Positions 1 through 10,350 of a stretch of DNA of 64,000 bases are shown in pieces. The notes beneath the pieces were generated by a model. That model was not told where the DNA came from. It searched no databases and was given only the letters and a program-made list of their open reading frames with translations. The stretch lies in assembly GCF_021018895.1 (NCBI RefSeq), contig NC_079366.1:25911270-25975269 (forward strand). Reading direction: 5' to 3'. The stretch's first letter is position 1. Each line of letters starts with the position of its first letter. Source of the DNA: Seriola aureovittata (lineage: Eukaryota > Chordata > Actinopteri > Carangiformes > Carangidae). The translations under genes were made by a program, and so were the position numbers.

Positions 1-80
1 TGAGAGAAGTGTGAGGGCTGTAGACGTTCGGCAAAGAGGCAGAAATAATGTATAGAAAAACCCGCTCTCGATACGAGTTC

Positions 81-86
81 TCTTAC
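81..86 (-). other. Splice donor of the ELFN1-like exon
   Basis: On the minus strand the exon ends in CAG and the intron begins GTAAGA, an excellent donor. It splits a codon after its second base (AG), so the family's usual Asn-Ser at this point (HIN then Ser) is restored if the next exon starts with C or T. Unspliced, the frame stops at once at TAA. The intron continues past the left edge of the window. Confidence 0.8.
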
Positions 87-370
87 CTGTTAATGTGGGC
101 AGGGATGGCCTCGTAAGGCGGCTGGTTCATACTGCAGATAGCCAGCCACACAAAGCCCTTCTCCCCCTCGATAAGCCAACAGTCAGCTGTAACCATTGGC
201 AACCGCATTATGGACAGCAGGGTGAGCCAACAGAGGAAGGAGCTGGCGCTGGACAGGACCGCCGATGAAGAACCTCCAGTCACGTTATGTCTCTGCCGTC
301 CTGTCCTCTGGGCCATTTGGGATGTTGTTGCAATATCCATTGGAGAAAGCCGTGCAGAGGTGCTTGCCAT
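87..370 (-). CDS. elfn1: ELFN1-like first coding exon (partial gene)
   Basis: This exon encodes the N-terminus of an ELFN-type protein, a single-pass synaptic membrane protein with an extracellular leucine-rich repeat domain and a fibronectin III domain. The ORF opens with ATG at 370-368, directly preceded by an in-frame TAG, and gives 94 codons plus two bases before the splice donor. Residues 43-62 form the hydrophobic part of a signal peptide; cleavage is expected after Ala62. The mature protein starts with DCWLIEGEKGFVWLAICS and then NQPPYEAIP, the LRR N-terminal cap, with cysteines at 64 and 79. From memory, GFVW and EAIP fit ELFN1 better than ELFN2, which has GYVW and ETIP. The leader is long; in-frame Met11 (340) or Met19 are alternative starts, and none of the three has a purine at -3. 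The next exons, with the repeats, fibronectin domain, membrane segment and tail, lie left of the window. The family call is secure; the paralogue (a or b) is not resolved. Confidence 0.85.
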
Positions 371-1011
371 CTAACATTTATTCAAGCAGGCTGCCGCCAT
401 TTGAAATGATATAAGGGCTTTGTTTTTGTATACTAATATCTCTGCGTATGGTGACTTGTTGTTGCCTTTTTACTTCAGATTTGTGTCTGTTCTGCTTCCG
501 GTGTGGTCACAGTGTGACAAATGTTCCTTCTCCTCAGCTTCTCTGGTTCCGCAAATTTAAACTGTTAAACTCTTATTAGAAATGGATTTATTAAAGTAGA
601 AATGAGTGCAGGGATGGGGCTGTATCACTTCATTGGCAGTATGTGTGTCTAGGTAAACTGTATCAGTTGTTTAATTAGGGGGTCACATTTGATTTGTTAT
701 GTATTAATTGGCAAGTGGAGGTCATCTTGGTGCCAGATTGGCTGGTACTCATGTCCTCTGTGGCCATCTGCATCTCTGATTGGACAAGCACCTCTTTTCT
801 TTCTTCCTCATTGCCCACTGGTCTGCACTTGGTGTGAGAACTCGTCCCTGGAGGCGGAGAGAGATGGGAGGGGGGTGTTAGAAAAGACCCGCTAATGAAA
901 CACAGTGGTTTGGTGAGATACCAACAAACACAACCCTGTTACCAGCTTGATGAGATAGAGGTAGATGAGAGAGGTAGTTGTTTCCTCCTATATAAAAAGC
1001 CTGACGTGCAT
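371..1011. other. Non-coding, upstream of the ELFN1-like exon
   Basis: This is 5' UTR or intron of the leftmost gene, or intergenic DNA. I see no coding exon, repeat element or clear promoter motif. Its position directly upstream of the start codon makes it a candidate for 5' leader sequence, but no acceptor site with a good pyrimidine tract is visible next to the ATG. Confidence 0.4.
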
Positions 1012-1058
1012 ACACACACACACACACACACGCACGCGCGCGCGCGCACACACACAAT
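1012..1058. repeat. (CA)n with embedded (CG)n microsatellite
   Basis: A compound alternating purine-pyrimidine tract: CA repeats, then CGCACGCGCGCGCGCG, then CA repeats. Such CG-containing alternation is the classic Z-DNA-prone composition. Confidence 0.9.
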
Positions 1059-1169
1059 TTATGCATGCACACACACATTTCCTTTTTGACACGTCCAATT
1101 ATTGCACACATTGGTGCAGTGCACAACAAGCACATGCAGATCTTTAAAATACACACAGCTTGTTGTTGT

Positions 1170-1170
<1 letters not shown>

Positions 1171-1200
<30 letters not shown>
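1171..1200. repeat. (CA)n microsatellite
   Basis: Uninterrupted CA dinucleotide repeat of about 15 units. Confidence 0.95.
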
Positions 1201-1204
1201 TTTT

Positions 1205-1300
1205 CTGCCACACCATTAGCCTTGGGCCCTTGATAGGCCTGGGCTAAGAATGGCCATGGCTCTGATACTGTATCTAATTAATTAATCTGCTCTAAATAAA
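1205..1300. promoter_or_regulatory. Candidate conserved non-coding element
   Basis: The stretch is low in simple repeats and holds overlapping homeodomain-type sites (TAATTAATTAAT at about 1,275) next to palindromic GGGCCC and GGCCATGGC motifs. This composition resembles vertebrate enhancers, but conservation cannot be seen from one sequence. Confidence 0.2.
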
Positions 1301-1329
1301 ACACTTCCTGCGAAAAACAGCTGATGTCT

Positions 1330-1560
1330 GATGGAGCAGGAGAGACAGAGGCATGTGGGGAAATGAAAGAGGCTCGCAAAGTGCTGTGGAGTGGTGAAGA
1401 GGAGGAAAAAGTGGGCGCAAGAGAGCAGTGAGCAAAGATGTTTGGGGGAGGGGAGAGAGATGGCGAGATGGGAGCAAAGAGTGAGGCAGAGGGTGGGGAT
1501 GAAACGGCAGGAAGAGAAAGAGGCAGTGATTCTGTGAGGAAAAAAAGGAGGCTGGGAAGC
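1330..1560. repeat. Purine-rich (GA/G-rich) tract
   Basis: The plus strand is strongly enriched in G and A (GGAGAGACAGAGG-like) over about 230 bp. The long minus-strand frames across it, rich in Ser, Pro and Leu, are an effect of this composition and not genes. Confidence 0.6.
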
Positions 1561-2945
1561 GAGGGATGTAGAGTGGCTCTCTGTCTGGGGAATTTGCGAG
1601 AATAGCGGCTCTCTCTTCTCTTTGAGAGCCTTTTTCTCCGCTGTGAGAGCAACAAACAGGATGTGACATCACAGGGGCGATGGTGAAGGAGTGGGAAGGA
1701 GCAAGAGGTCCAGCGTTCCTCACTAGAATCTCTTGGCTGCTGTTCCCTCCTTATTGATTACAGATGAATGGCGAGGCGAAGAGGTGCTGATGTGTCACCT
1801 CTAACCTAAGATGGAGGGTAAACGAGGGCAATGCCTCTCGAGAGTGGGACAAAGCTTGTCTGGCGTCACGTCCTGGCTATAGCCACAGTTCACTGTCTCT
1901 CAATGAAGGTCAGCTTCATCTTTTAAAAGCATTTAAAATATTTTGTAAATTTCATGATTTTAACAACAATTCATTAGTTTGCTTTAAAAAAAGTACTACA
2001 ATTCCCATAAAGTTTGTCCAGCATTTTAGCACATGTAATACATCTAGCTTAGTCATCCATCAATATTCTCTTATGTCATCTATCCTGCTTCCTAGCTGCT
2101 TCTCTGCTGCTTCAATAAAGGAGGATGGATTAATACGAAAAGTATCAAGGCTACTAATACCAAATCTTAATTTGAGTATCAATATGAGATCAATGCCAAA
2201 ACTAAACAAAAAAAAGAGTGCAAGATTATGTTCTAGGATTGTTTTATTAACGTTTTATTTGCTACAAATATCAGCAGGATTTTGAAAGTTGTTTTTTTTC
2301 TTCTCTAACAAAATCCAAAAGTTCCAGTTTCTTCTCGGCTCTTTATATAAACATCACAAATGTTTTGTGGCATATGTGAGTGTTTGGGGTGTGTACACAC
2401 ATGCAGAGGCTGTTCCAGCCAGTCAGCACAATCTATAATTGATGGTGAGACTTCCTCCCACATAGCATGAGACAAACTACCCGGTTAGGCCACTAGAGGA
2501 AGGCCAGGAACTGCTGCCAGCTACACACACATGCACAGGAAATGTCCGTTTTGCTGACCAAGGGTTAAGCTCGGGTAAACAAACTGTTGAGAACAGAGAG
2601 GATGGGGATGTAGCGAGGATGCAGATCAGGCGGGGTGAGCCAACAGTATAATTAACGTCCAGAGATGGCTGATTTCTGCCTGGCTCTTTTTTGTACAGAG
2701 GTAAGTGATGTCAGCTGAAGGGCCAGAAGACAGAAGAGGAGTGCGGAGCAGCGGAGGCCAGGGAGAGATACAGTAACAGTTATGACTCGCACTTGACCTC
2801 TTTTTGTAGTAAATACACTTGTAGTAACTAACGTGATATGCGTAGAAAGAACTGTTAAGAGTCTGTCGACCTCTTTTCCATTTTGCATCATTCATCGCCT
2901 TCTTCCCTGACTGCAGTTGCACTCTCTGTGCGTACTCGCGTACTC
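1561..2945. other. Non-coding, nothing recognised
   Basis: Mixed-composition DNA without a recognisable exon, RNA or mobile element. The longest frames, 98 codons or fewer, show no family resemblance. Confidence 0.5.
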
Positions 2946-2981
2946 ACACACAGACGCACACACACACACACACACACACGC
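2946..2981. repeat. (CA)n microsatellite
   Basis: Imperfect CA repeat, interrupted by GACG near its start. Confidence 0.9.
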
Positions 2982-3232
2982 ACTGAGAACAGCCACGTGG
3001 AATATTCCAGCACTCAGCATCATGACCTGCTCGCTTTCCAGGCATGTCACACTCAAAGATTTATAGGGTACAAACCTTCATATGGAGGAAGACTGAGGTA
3101 GACTCTAACCTTGCGTTACTGAGAGGCTGACGTTTATGGCGTCAAGGTCGCGGCACTCTCAATATATTGTGTAGATGTACACATTTATGAGAAAAGTATG
3201 TATGGGGAAAAAAACTGGGCTTGCGGTACACT

Positions 3233-3251
3233 GACACACACACACACACAC
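3233..3251. repeat. Short (CA)n microsatellite
   Basis: About nine CA units, followed by CGTGCGCAC. Confidence 0.85.
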
Positions 3252-3589
3252 GTGCGCACAGCAGTGTGTCACCTTTCTCACACAGCCTGCCAAACAACAG
3301 GGAACTGAGCCTCACTGTTTTCCTGCAGAACATCCCAATTTTGTAAAACACATTTACACACGTACACAAAGTCTAAAGCGGCCAAATCTGCCGTTAACAA
3401 GACAAAACAACAAAGTCCAGCGTCATTCGACCTAATGAATCTATATCTCAAAACCTACCTGACTGAGAATTTTCATACACACTCATTTATCATAATCCCG
3501 GCAGAGCCAGCAGCTTGTCACAGAGAAATGAACGGCAACAAATTAGGGCAGTTAGCAAAAGAATATTTTAAACACAAACTGAAAGGCTG
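3252..3589. other. Non-coding, nothing recognised
   Basis: Unique-looking sequence between a CA tract and the foldback element. No exon or repeat was recognised. Confidence 0.4.
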
Positions 3590-3780
3590 AAGCTTCCACA
3601 ACAGGAAACGACATCTTTATTGTGTTTCCGATGCTCGGCTCTCCTCTCAGACCTCTCTGTGTCATAGATGGATCCGACAACTAAACAGATCTACAGCATG
3701 AGTCAGAGAGGTCTGAGAGGAGAGCCCAGCTTCAAAAATACAATAAAGATGTTGTTTCCTGTTGAGGAGGTTTAAAGCTT
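3590..3780. repeat. Foldback element (long inverted repeat)
   Basis: Two arms of about 75-80 bp (3,590-3,665 and 3,698-3,780) are near-perfect reverse complements around a loop of about 32 nt. Shared blocks include AACAGGAAAC, ACATCTTTATTGT and GGCTCTCCTCTCAGACCTCT, each matched by its complement in the other arm, and both outer ends carry AAGCTT. The structure fits a foldback-type miniature DNA element, or a locus whose transcript folds into a long hairpin. No coding capacity. Confidence 0.85.
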
Positions 3781-3874
3781 TTTCTTTCCACCTTTGCCAA
3801 GAAGGCTACATTTTCAGTCCAGTTTGTCTGATACTTCACAGAATACAAGTGACATCTGGTTGAAGGTTAGGCGT

Positions 3875-3889
3875 TGTTTGTGTGTGTTT

Positions 3890-3932
<43 letters not shown>
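3875..3932. repeat. (TG)n microsatellite
   Basis: TG repeat, interrupted by TTTG near its start and then pure for about 34 bp. Confidence 0.95.
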
Positions 3933-3933
<1 letters not shown>

Positions 3934-4175
3934 GTGAGATGTTCTTTTATTAATATACAACATTACATACGAACATTAGAGGATTGTGCAGCTTTGGTTA
4001 AGTTATGCACCCCCTACATTTTAATGTTGTGAGGTTTAGTTTCAAATGTTTTCTTAATAACTGGCCTCATTTGCTGCTGTTCATTTGTCTGACAAGCAGT
4101 CGATATCAGTAAAAGTCAATAATTTAATCAATAATTCATACCTCCTCATGTCAAAACCTGAATCTAAATTCAGAT

Positions 4176-4480
4176 CCCTTTAAGGGAATGGTTAGACCGA
4201 AGTGTTAAAATGACGAGCTGTGGTTTTTACATGAGCTCTCAGTTGTGAAAAAGCCCGGCACATAGATCCCTGTGAAACCGCACATTTTTTTTTTTTTTTT
4301 TACACTTTGGTTTTTGAACCGACTAAACAAACTACTGTAGATATGACATATAGTTAGAGTGTCGGCGTGCTCCCTGCTTCCAGTCTTTTTGCTAAGCTAA
4401 ACCAACTGACTCTTTACTTTCATTTAATTCTCAGAAAGAAAGCAAATAAGTATGTATTTCAAAAACTGTTATCTAAGCCT
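4176..4480 (+). mobile_element. Teleost non-autonomous DNA element fragment
   Basis: I recognise blocks common in fish genomes: a left end CCCTTTAAGGGAATGGTTAG and an internal CTTCCAGTCTTTTTGCTAAG followed by AAGAAAGCAAATAAG. The copy is degenerate and carries a 17-bp T run at about 4,285. The right terminus is not clear, so the end coordinate is approximate. Confidence 0.45.
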
Positions 4481-4839
4481 TTAAAAACAACTGCTACATA
4501 TCACAACCACAAGCCAATAAACTGTTCAGTCTTTAGATTATTTATTCCACTTCATTTGGAGGTAAAACTGAAAATTACAGTGCGCCTGAACTGTCGCTAA
4601 TAATCCCTCATTACACGGGAAATCGGTGTGTGCTTAGCTACAGTAATTACAGTAGTTGAAAGTTGAACCAGGAAGTAAAAAACCTGTGATGTTTGTAATG
4701 GACAGACTGGGTCATAATTTTACCTCTCGCTTTTTTTGTTTAAAACTCATGTGTCCTTCCAAACTGGTTTCTTGCTGCTGCCATCCCAGATCCTTCAACA
4801 CTGAAATAGATTTTTGTCCCTGCGTTGTCATAAATAACA

Positions 4840-4841
<2 letters not shown>

Positions 4842-4882
<41 letters not shown>
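4842..4882. repeat. (CA)n microsatellite
   Basis: Pure CA repeat, followed by a degenerate ACACCC-type tail. Confidence 0.95.
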
Positions 4883-4883
<1 letters not shown>

Positions 4884-5048
4884 ACACACCCACACCCACA
4901 CCCCATTCCCAACACCCCACTATACCTTTATTTCCCCCGTGTGACTGATGAACAGCACTTAGGAGAGTGGTTATAGTCCTGCACAGAAATATGAGTGCAT
5001 TAATGACAGGCACACATTAATATACACACATACATGCACAAAGAACCA

Positions 5049-5071
5049 GACACACACACACACACACACAC
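5049..5071. repeat. (CA)n microsatellite
   Basis: About eleven CA units. Confidence 0.9.
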
Positions 5072-6120
5072 TGATCCCCACCTCACTGCGTGGTTGAACA
5101 TCACACACTCTGCCAGTACAGCAGCACGCAGCAAAAAGCCATCAACAGAAAACTGATGATGAAGGTGAAGATAAGCAGGAAAGCCAATGAGCAATGAAGG
5201 CTGTTTAAAGTTATAATTTTTAAAACTTGCATGAAATCAAACTCCATTCGTCATTCAATGTGTTTATATTCTGTAATGACCTTTTCTATAGAGTAGTTTC
5301 TATTTGTAGTAGTAGTCTGCCATTCCCACGTTGAATTCAAACACAAGAAGTGAAGCCTGCATCTAATCCAACACAATTTTATCTCACTGATATAAGCCTC
5401 ACTGTTTAATGTTCAGTGTCTTTACACCTTGTCAGGTGTATTACAGCGAATGCAAACCCAACAGTTCTTACTGCTGCTTTACTAAAAAAGCTGTTTTCTT
5501 ATTGTGAAGCATCCAGGAAATACGATGTGTATGTCATCAGGGTTCACGTGATTTTTCATCAAAAGTGCTTCTACATAACAAGATATTGGCATATTTTGCA
5601 TTTTTCCATTATCAGATCACTTTTCGGGAGTAATGGAAGAAAAGAGAGCAGCTTGAAGAGCTGCAGGCAACAGGCTGTCCACCTCCAACTCCTCCGCTGG
5701 GTAACCAACTTCTTTCACTGTACCCTGCTGTTGTGAGGAAAACTACCTGCGTCATACGCAGCATGACCTCAGATCATGCTTGCAATTATTTTTGACTGAA
5801 ATCTGTTTGTGTTGAGACATCAGACCGATACAGACAGCTAGCTAGCGTTAGCTCCCTGACAGGGACAGACTGAATGAAGTAGAATTCACACACTGTTCAT
5901 TTCCACGGCCTCACATCTCATAGTCAGAGATAATATCTAAACACAAGCAGAGCTCGGATCAGTGTGCAATCTTTTTCCAGTCTATCCCTCTTGTAGATGT
6001 GATCTCTACATCGACTACGAGAACGCCAGAGTTAGCTGACCATCCTGAGTCATGATAGTCCTATAAATGAATCTGTGATCGGTGAATCTGTATGCACATG
6101 AGAGAGGAATAACCCAGTGT
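5072..6120. other. Non-coding, nothing recognised
   Basis: No exon or RNA gene seen. A 106-codon frame starting at 5,416 has no recognisable domain. Confidence 0.45.
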
Positions 6121-6129
6121 TGCCCAGGA

Positions 6130-6330
6130 TGCATTTGCTTTCACACTACTAAAAGACTGTGGCCACATGTGGCCCAGACCTCCTCCGAATGTGGCCTGAG
6201 TGATTGGATCTCAAATGCGTCCTCAATGTGTCTCGCGAGCGTTCACACCTGTGCTTACAGCTGTCCACTTGTGATCGGATCCCCCGAGACAGTTGTTAAT
6301 ACCAGGTCTGAACAGAGCCTTTGTGAAAGT
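6130..6330. mobile_element. Degenerate teleost interspersed repeat
   Basis: The segment holds phrases seen repeatedly in fish repeats: TGGCCACATGTGGCC, CAGCTGTCCACTTGTGATCG and GTTAATACCAGGTCTGAACA. These resemble a non-autonomous DNA transposon of a few hundred bp. The termini are decayed, so orientation and class are not assigned. Confidence 0.45.
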
Positions 6331-7800
6331 GTCTTTTTTAACCCAAACCATGATGTTTTTTCCTCAACCCAACCAAGTAGCTTTGTAGCCTGAACTTAAA
6401 CCAAACTGAGACTGAAATCTGAAAAGAAAGAAAGCTGTAAGTGGAAAGTCCTGAAGGCAAAATTCTCCCAACAGCGGTCCACATATAGACTGTAATAATT
6501 ACGAGACTGTCGTATCATCACCATCATCTATGTTACTTTTTGACTTGAAATTAGCTTTTTGTGCATGTTGCACTACCTGAATTTCACACAGTACTAACTG
6601 AACAACTTCCAGACTGTAACCACTACCTGCACATAACATTTAACAGAGATCTACATGTTTACTGAGAAAAGGCGTGACTAAAAAGCTCAGTATTGGGATT
6701 TTGAGAATTGATATTGGATCATCCAAATAAAAATGATTGACGTGATTAATCTGAAAACATTTTCTTTTTCTTTTAAATCCAGCCTTTATAACATACAGAG
6801 CACTGAGGTCGCTACTGTAACTATTGTTGTGAGTTTCCACAATGTGGTTACTGACTGCAGCAGCACTGTGGGGGCTGTGACCAATTTGTATCAATGTTCA
6901 TTAACTATACAAGACTGTGTCCTTGCAACGCTGGTCCACAGCTGTCAGTCAAAATGAAAAATGATGCATATAGCTACAACGTGATTTTACTTCACACCCT
7001 CGCACGACTTTCATGTTTTTCTCGCTGCTCACTGCAAAGTTCTCGATTTTTACTTTGGAGACACTCCCCCGCTGCTCTACAAACGCTGTCACATGCTTCT
7101 CTTAATGCTGTATGTTGATTTACACGGCTATTTCAGGATTGCTCTCAAATAATTTAGGTATTTATGTAACACAGAAATATGGACGTTAGTAGTGTACAGT
7201 TTTATTTTTCTTTGTTGCCTCGAGCCCTGACAGAGATGTGCTAGACAGTCTTTATGATGCTTTGAGTTCATCGTGTAAATTTGTCTGCTTAAAGGCTTGA
7301 AAATTCAGAAACTCATTTCTCTGCTGGAGTTCAAAGCCTCCGCTGGAGCTGTGCGAGATGAATCCATGGGAGTTGTCATTGCTCTGAATAAGTTGGCTTT
7401 TTTTTTTTTTTTTTTGTGGGATGTTAGGCCTCTGTCTCTCAGTCTATCCGTCTATCTGTCCCCAGAACTTTCTCCTCTCTGTATTATTTATCAAAAACTT
7501 CATGTACAGTATGTAGCTGCCTTCTTGGTGTGGTCTCTGTTGCACATGTTCAAAAGGTGTAACCCGATTAAATATAGATTTAACTAAATAAGAAATAGTG
7601 AATTCCCCTCGCCTGTTTTTTTTTTTTTTTACTGTGAAGCTCATTGATTCCCCTGGACGTGCAGATGCCAAACAGTGGACGAGCTTGTGAAGAATTAATC
7701 TTTCCTCTGTGTCTTGGGACTTCACATCACACTGTATTACATAGTCTGTCCTCGGCAGTTACAAACTACTCGCCTCCTGGTGTATATGAACTCACACACA
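6331..7800. other. Non-coding, nothing recognised
   Basis: Low-complexity features only: an 18-bp T run at 7,398-7,415 and another at about 7,615-7,630. No coding exon is supported. Confidence 0.45.
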
Positions 7801-7807
7801 GGCCAAA

Positions 7808-7833
7808 ACACACACACACACACACACACACAC
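7808..7833. repeat. (CA)n microsatellite
   Basis: About thirteen CA units. Confidence 0.9.
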
Positions 7834-7906
7834 TTTACAAGGCACGAATGACACATGAGATTTGTGCAATCGATGAAAGTGAGTCATCTGGATTTGATTA
7901 GATTAT

Positions 7907-7985
7907 GGGGTGAAACGAAGTGAGGGGGAAAGGAAGAAAGAGAAAAGAGGAGAGGAGAAGAGGTACAGGAGTGAAAGAGAGTCGG
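7907..7985. repeat. Purine-rich tract
   Basis: G and A make up nearly all of the plus strand here (GAAAGAGAAAAGAGGAGAGG). Confidence 0.6.
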
Positions 7986-8245
7986 ATCAAAAAGCAGCTC
8001 GCTCCGAGGAAAAGTATGACTACATCTCTTCCTCACGACCGGGAGACACAGAGCGAGTGTGTGCGCGTCTGTCTTTCCTCCACACGATTCAACGACATGT
8101 AATTTGTTTTGACTCCCAGTCTCACCCATCTTCACCCTCTCCCCTGTTATCGGAGTGATTGACTTATGGAAATAAGGCTTCAACATCACACATCCCTGAA
8201 GGGGAAGAAAGCCTATGTCTTTTTTCCCCCACTCTTCTCCGTCTT

Positions 8246-8307
8246 GGGGGCTTTAAAGGAGGGGGAGTGAGGGGGTGGTCGTGGTGGTGGAGTGAGGGGT
8301 GTGGGGG
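8246..8307 (+). other. G-quadruplex-prone G runs
   Basis: Five runs of four or five G (8,246-8,250, 8,261-8,265, 8,271-8,275, 8,296-8,299, 8,303-8,307) with loops of 3-20 nt meet the usual motif loosely. A G-rich (GGT)n stretch lies between them. Confidence 0.5.
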
Positions 8308-8433
8308 AGTTTGAGGGTTGAGCTGACGTCCAGACTCAGGGTGATGGACGTTTCTATAAGAGATATGGAAACACGGAGCGTGACGGACATTTCTATTATA
8401 GAAATATCCCACTGCCTGCTACCCAGCCTGTGG

Positions 8434-8436
<3 letters not shown>

Positions 8437-8475
<39 letters not shown>
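8437..8475. repeat. (GA)n microsatellite
   Basis: About nineteen AG units. The Arg-Glu-rich frame over it is an artefact. Confidence 0.95.
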
Positions 8476-8476
<1 letters not shown>

Positions 8477-9255
8477 GCTCACTGCTGTGTTGTAGGGGAT
8501 GGCAACTGAGACAAAGTGGGGAAAATAACAATACTATTGATACAAGCTCTTACTTTTCTCATCATGGTACAATTTTTGCGTCTCATCCGTCTCTGTCTCT
8601 TTGTCAGTGGCAGAGCATCCCTGTCTGTCTATCTCTGTCTCTGTCGTTGCAGTGTGGGGGTTATGCCAGAATAATAGGCACGGCTGATATAAATCTCCTC
8701 CGTCGGCCCTGCGGTGCTCCACTTGTCACTCCCCTGCAGAGAGAAGTGAACATGTGAGATGCCATGGATGATCCTCCGTGGCGAAGCATTGTATGGTTAC
8801 GTAATGCGTTTAGTATTCAGAGAGGAGAAAAGAAGAAGATGAGAACGGGGAATGGAGGGAAAAAAATGGCATGCAGAGGTGGAAAGATTCAGAGCTACAT
8901 TAAAAGGAAAGAAGCAAATCACAGCAAGAAGGAATAAGTCCTTGATTTTATTTTGTTATCTCTGACAAACAGGCTGAGATGTAAATCTTGCTTCTCATTG
9001 TCAAGTCCCCTAAAGCTAAAATAACATTAAAATGTGGCTGGAAGTATAGAGTGTTGTGTGTGCCAGAATCACCGTATATACCACACGTCCAGAACAGACA
9101 CTAAAAAGACCTTGAGGAGAGATCGTTTTGTCAGCTGCTGTTTCCAATGTCAAAATGAACTTTGAATCCCAGCTATGCTACAGTTGAATTCTTATCATGA
9201 GTGATGAATTCATTTACTAAACCCAATCTGAAATATACATTTACATATTTAAGTA
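8476..9255. other. Non-coding, nothing recognised
   Basis: No exon, RNA gene or repeat element recognised. Confidence 0.4.
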
Positions 9256-9690
9256 AAAGAAGAAGATATTTTGGTATTTGTGGTTTTAAGAACCAAAAAC
9301 CACCTCAATGTAGTTTTACATCTCCTTTCTCCGGCGTCTCTCTGTAGCTCTAGTAACAACAGGTTGGTGGGTGTTGACTGTTTTCTGAGTGAAAAATATG
9401 GCAGATTTGAGGTAAACATTCAGAGAAATCAAAATCCTGAAAGGTTGGATGGTGGATACAGGTGGGCGGGGCTTGGGGCATGGCTGAGGGTGACTGCTTT
9501 GTTGTGACCTCACAAAGTTACAGAAGTCCTAATGGCTCGTTTTAAGGCTCAGTTTCTGAATACAGGCTGTGTGCATTTCACTGTGGACTGAGGCTTTGAT
9601 ATTTTCACTGTATTAATACAGAACCTAGAGCTGCTTCATAATCAAAAAAGACATGGAAGTCTCACTTTTTACACTATATGGGACCTTTAA
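9256..9690 (+). mobile_element. Small DNA element, family A, copy 1
   Basis: This segment is closely similar to 11,618-11,850 and 47,349-47,790. Shared blocks include TCACATCTCC-like text, CTCTAGTAACAACAGGT, GGTGGATACAGGTGGGCGGG, TTGTGACATCACA-like text and ACAGAAGTCCT. The right end (9,662-9,690) reads TATATGGGACCTTTAA, the reverse complement of the left terminus of copy 3, so the family has terminal inverted repeats of the AAGGTCCCATAT type. The left terminus of this copy is missing or decayed. Non-coding and non-autonomous. Confidence 0.75.
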
Positions 9691-9699
9691 TAATTCTAC

Positions 9700-10066
9700 A
9701 GTAGACAAAAACAAAGTGGAAAGACTATTTTTGGCAATGTAGTGCATTTCGTTATTGGATTTTTGAATGATGAATTTATATTCTCATGTTGTCATTCAAA
9801 CTAAAAACTAATGAGTTTTCAAATGGAGCTTCAAAGTTATTTCTTTCAAAATAGGCATTTAAATTTATCTTAATGTTATTTATTTTTTTTATGTATTTCA
9901 ATTTCATATTGCATTTCAAATAAATAAATGATCACTTAAAGGCAAATAGGAAGCAAAATGTAATCATTGTGTTTTTTTATTATTATGATTATTTGCATTT
10001 TGTTTTATGCATCATTTAACCTAATTTAGTTCATCGGTTTTTTATTTATTCATTGATTAAACACTG
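9700..10066. other. AT-rich non-coding stretch
   Basis: Rich in A and T with TTTATTTATT-like runs. No feature recognised. Confidence 0.4.
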
Positions 10067-10069
10067 AAA

Positions 10070-10090
10070 AAACACACACACACACACACA
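10070..10090. repeat. (CA)n microsatellite
   Basis: About ten CA units, followed by an A run. Confidence 0.85.
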
Positions 10091-10308
10091 AAAAAAGTAT
10101 TGACATATTTTGGCACATTGAAGACTCTGTATACAAGATTCCAGAAACAGGTAAATCCTGTGTCAAGTGTGACACGGTGTTGGTGTTGTGAAATATACAT
10201 CAGAAAATTAGCACCATCACCTTACATAGCACTCCTCCAAAAGCTGCTACGCAAAGTCGCACACTGCAGGCCTGCACAGAAAAACAAACATGTACACAGG
10301 TGTGATAA

Positions 10309-10350
10309 CTGCGTGTGTGTGTAGTCTCTCTCTCTCTCTCTCTCTCTCTG
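10309..10350. repeat. (TG)n then (TC)n microsatellite
   Basis: A short TG tract is followed within five bases by about thirteen TC units. Confidence 0.9.
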
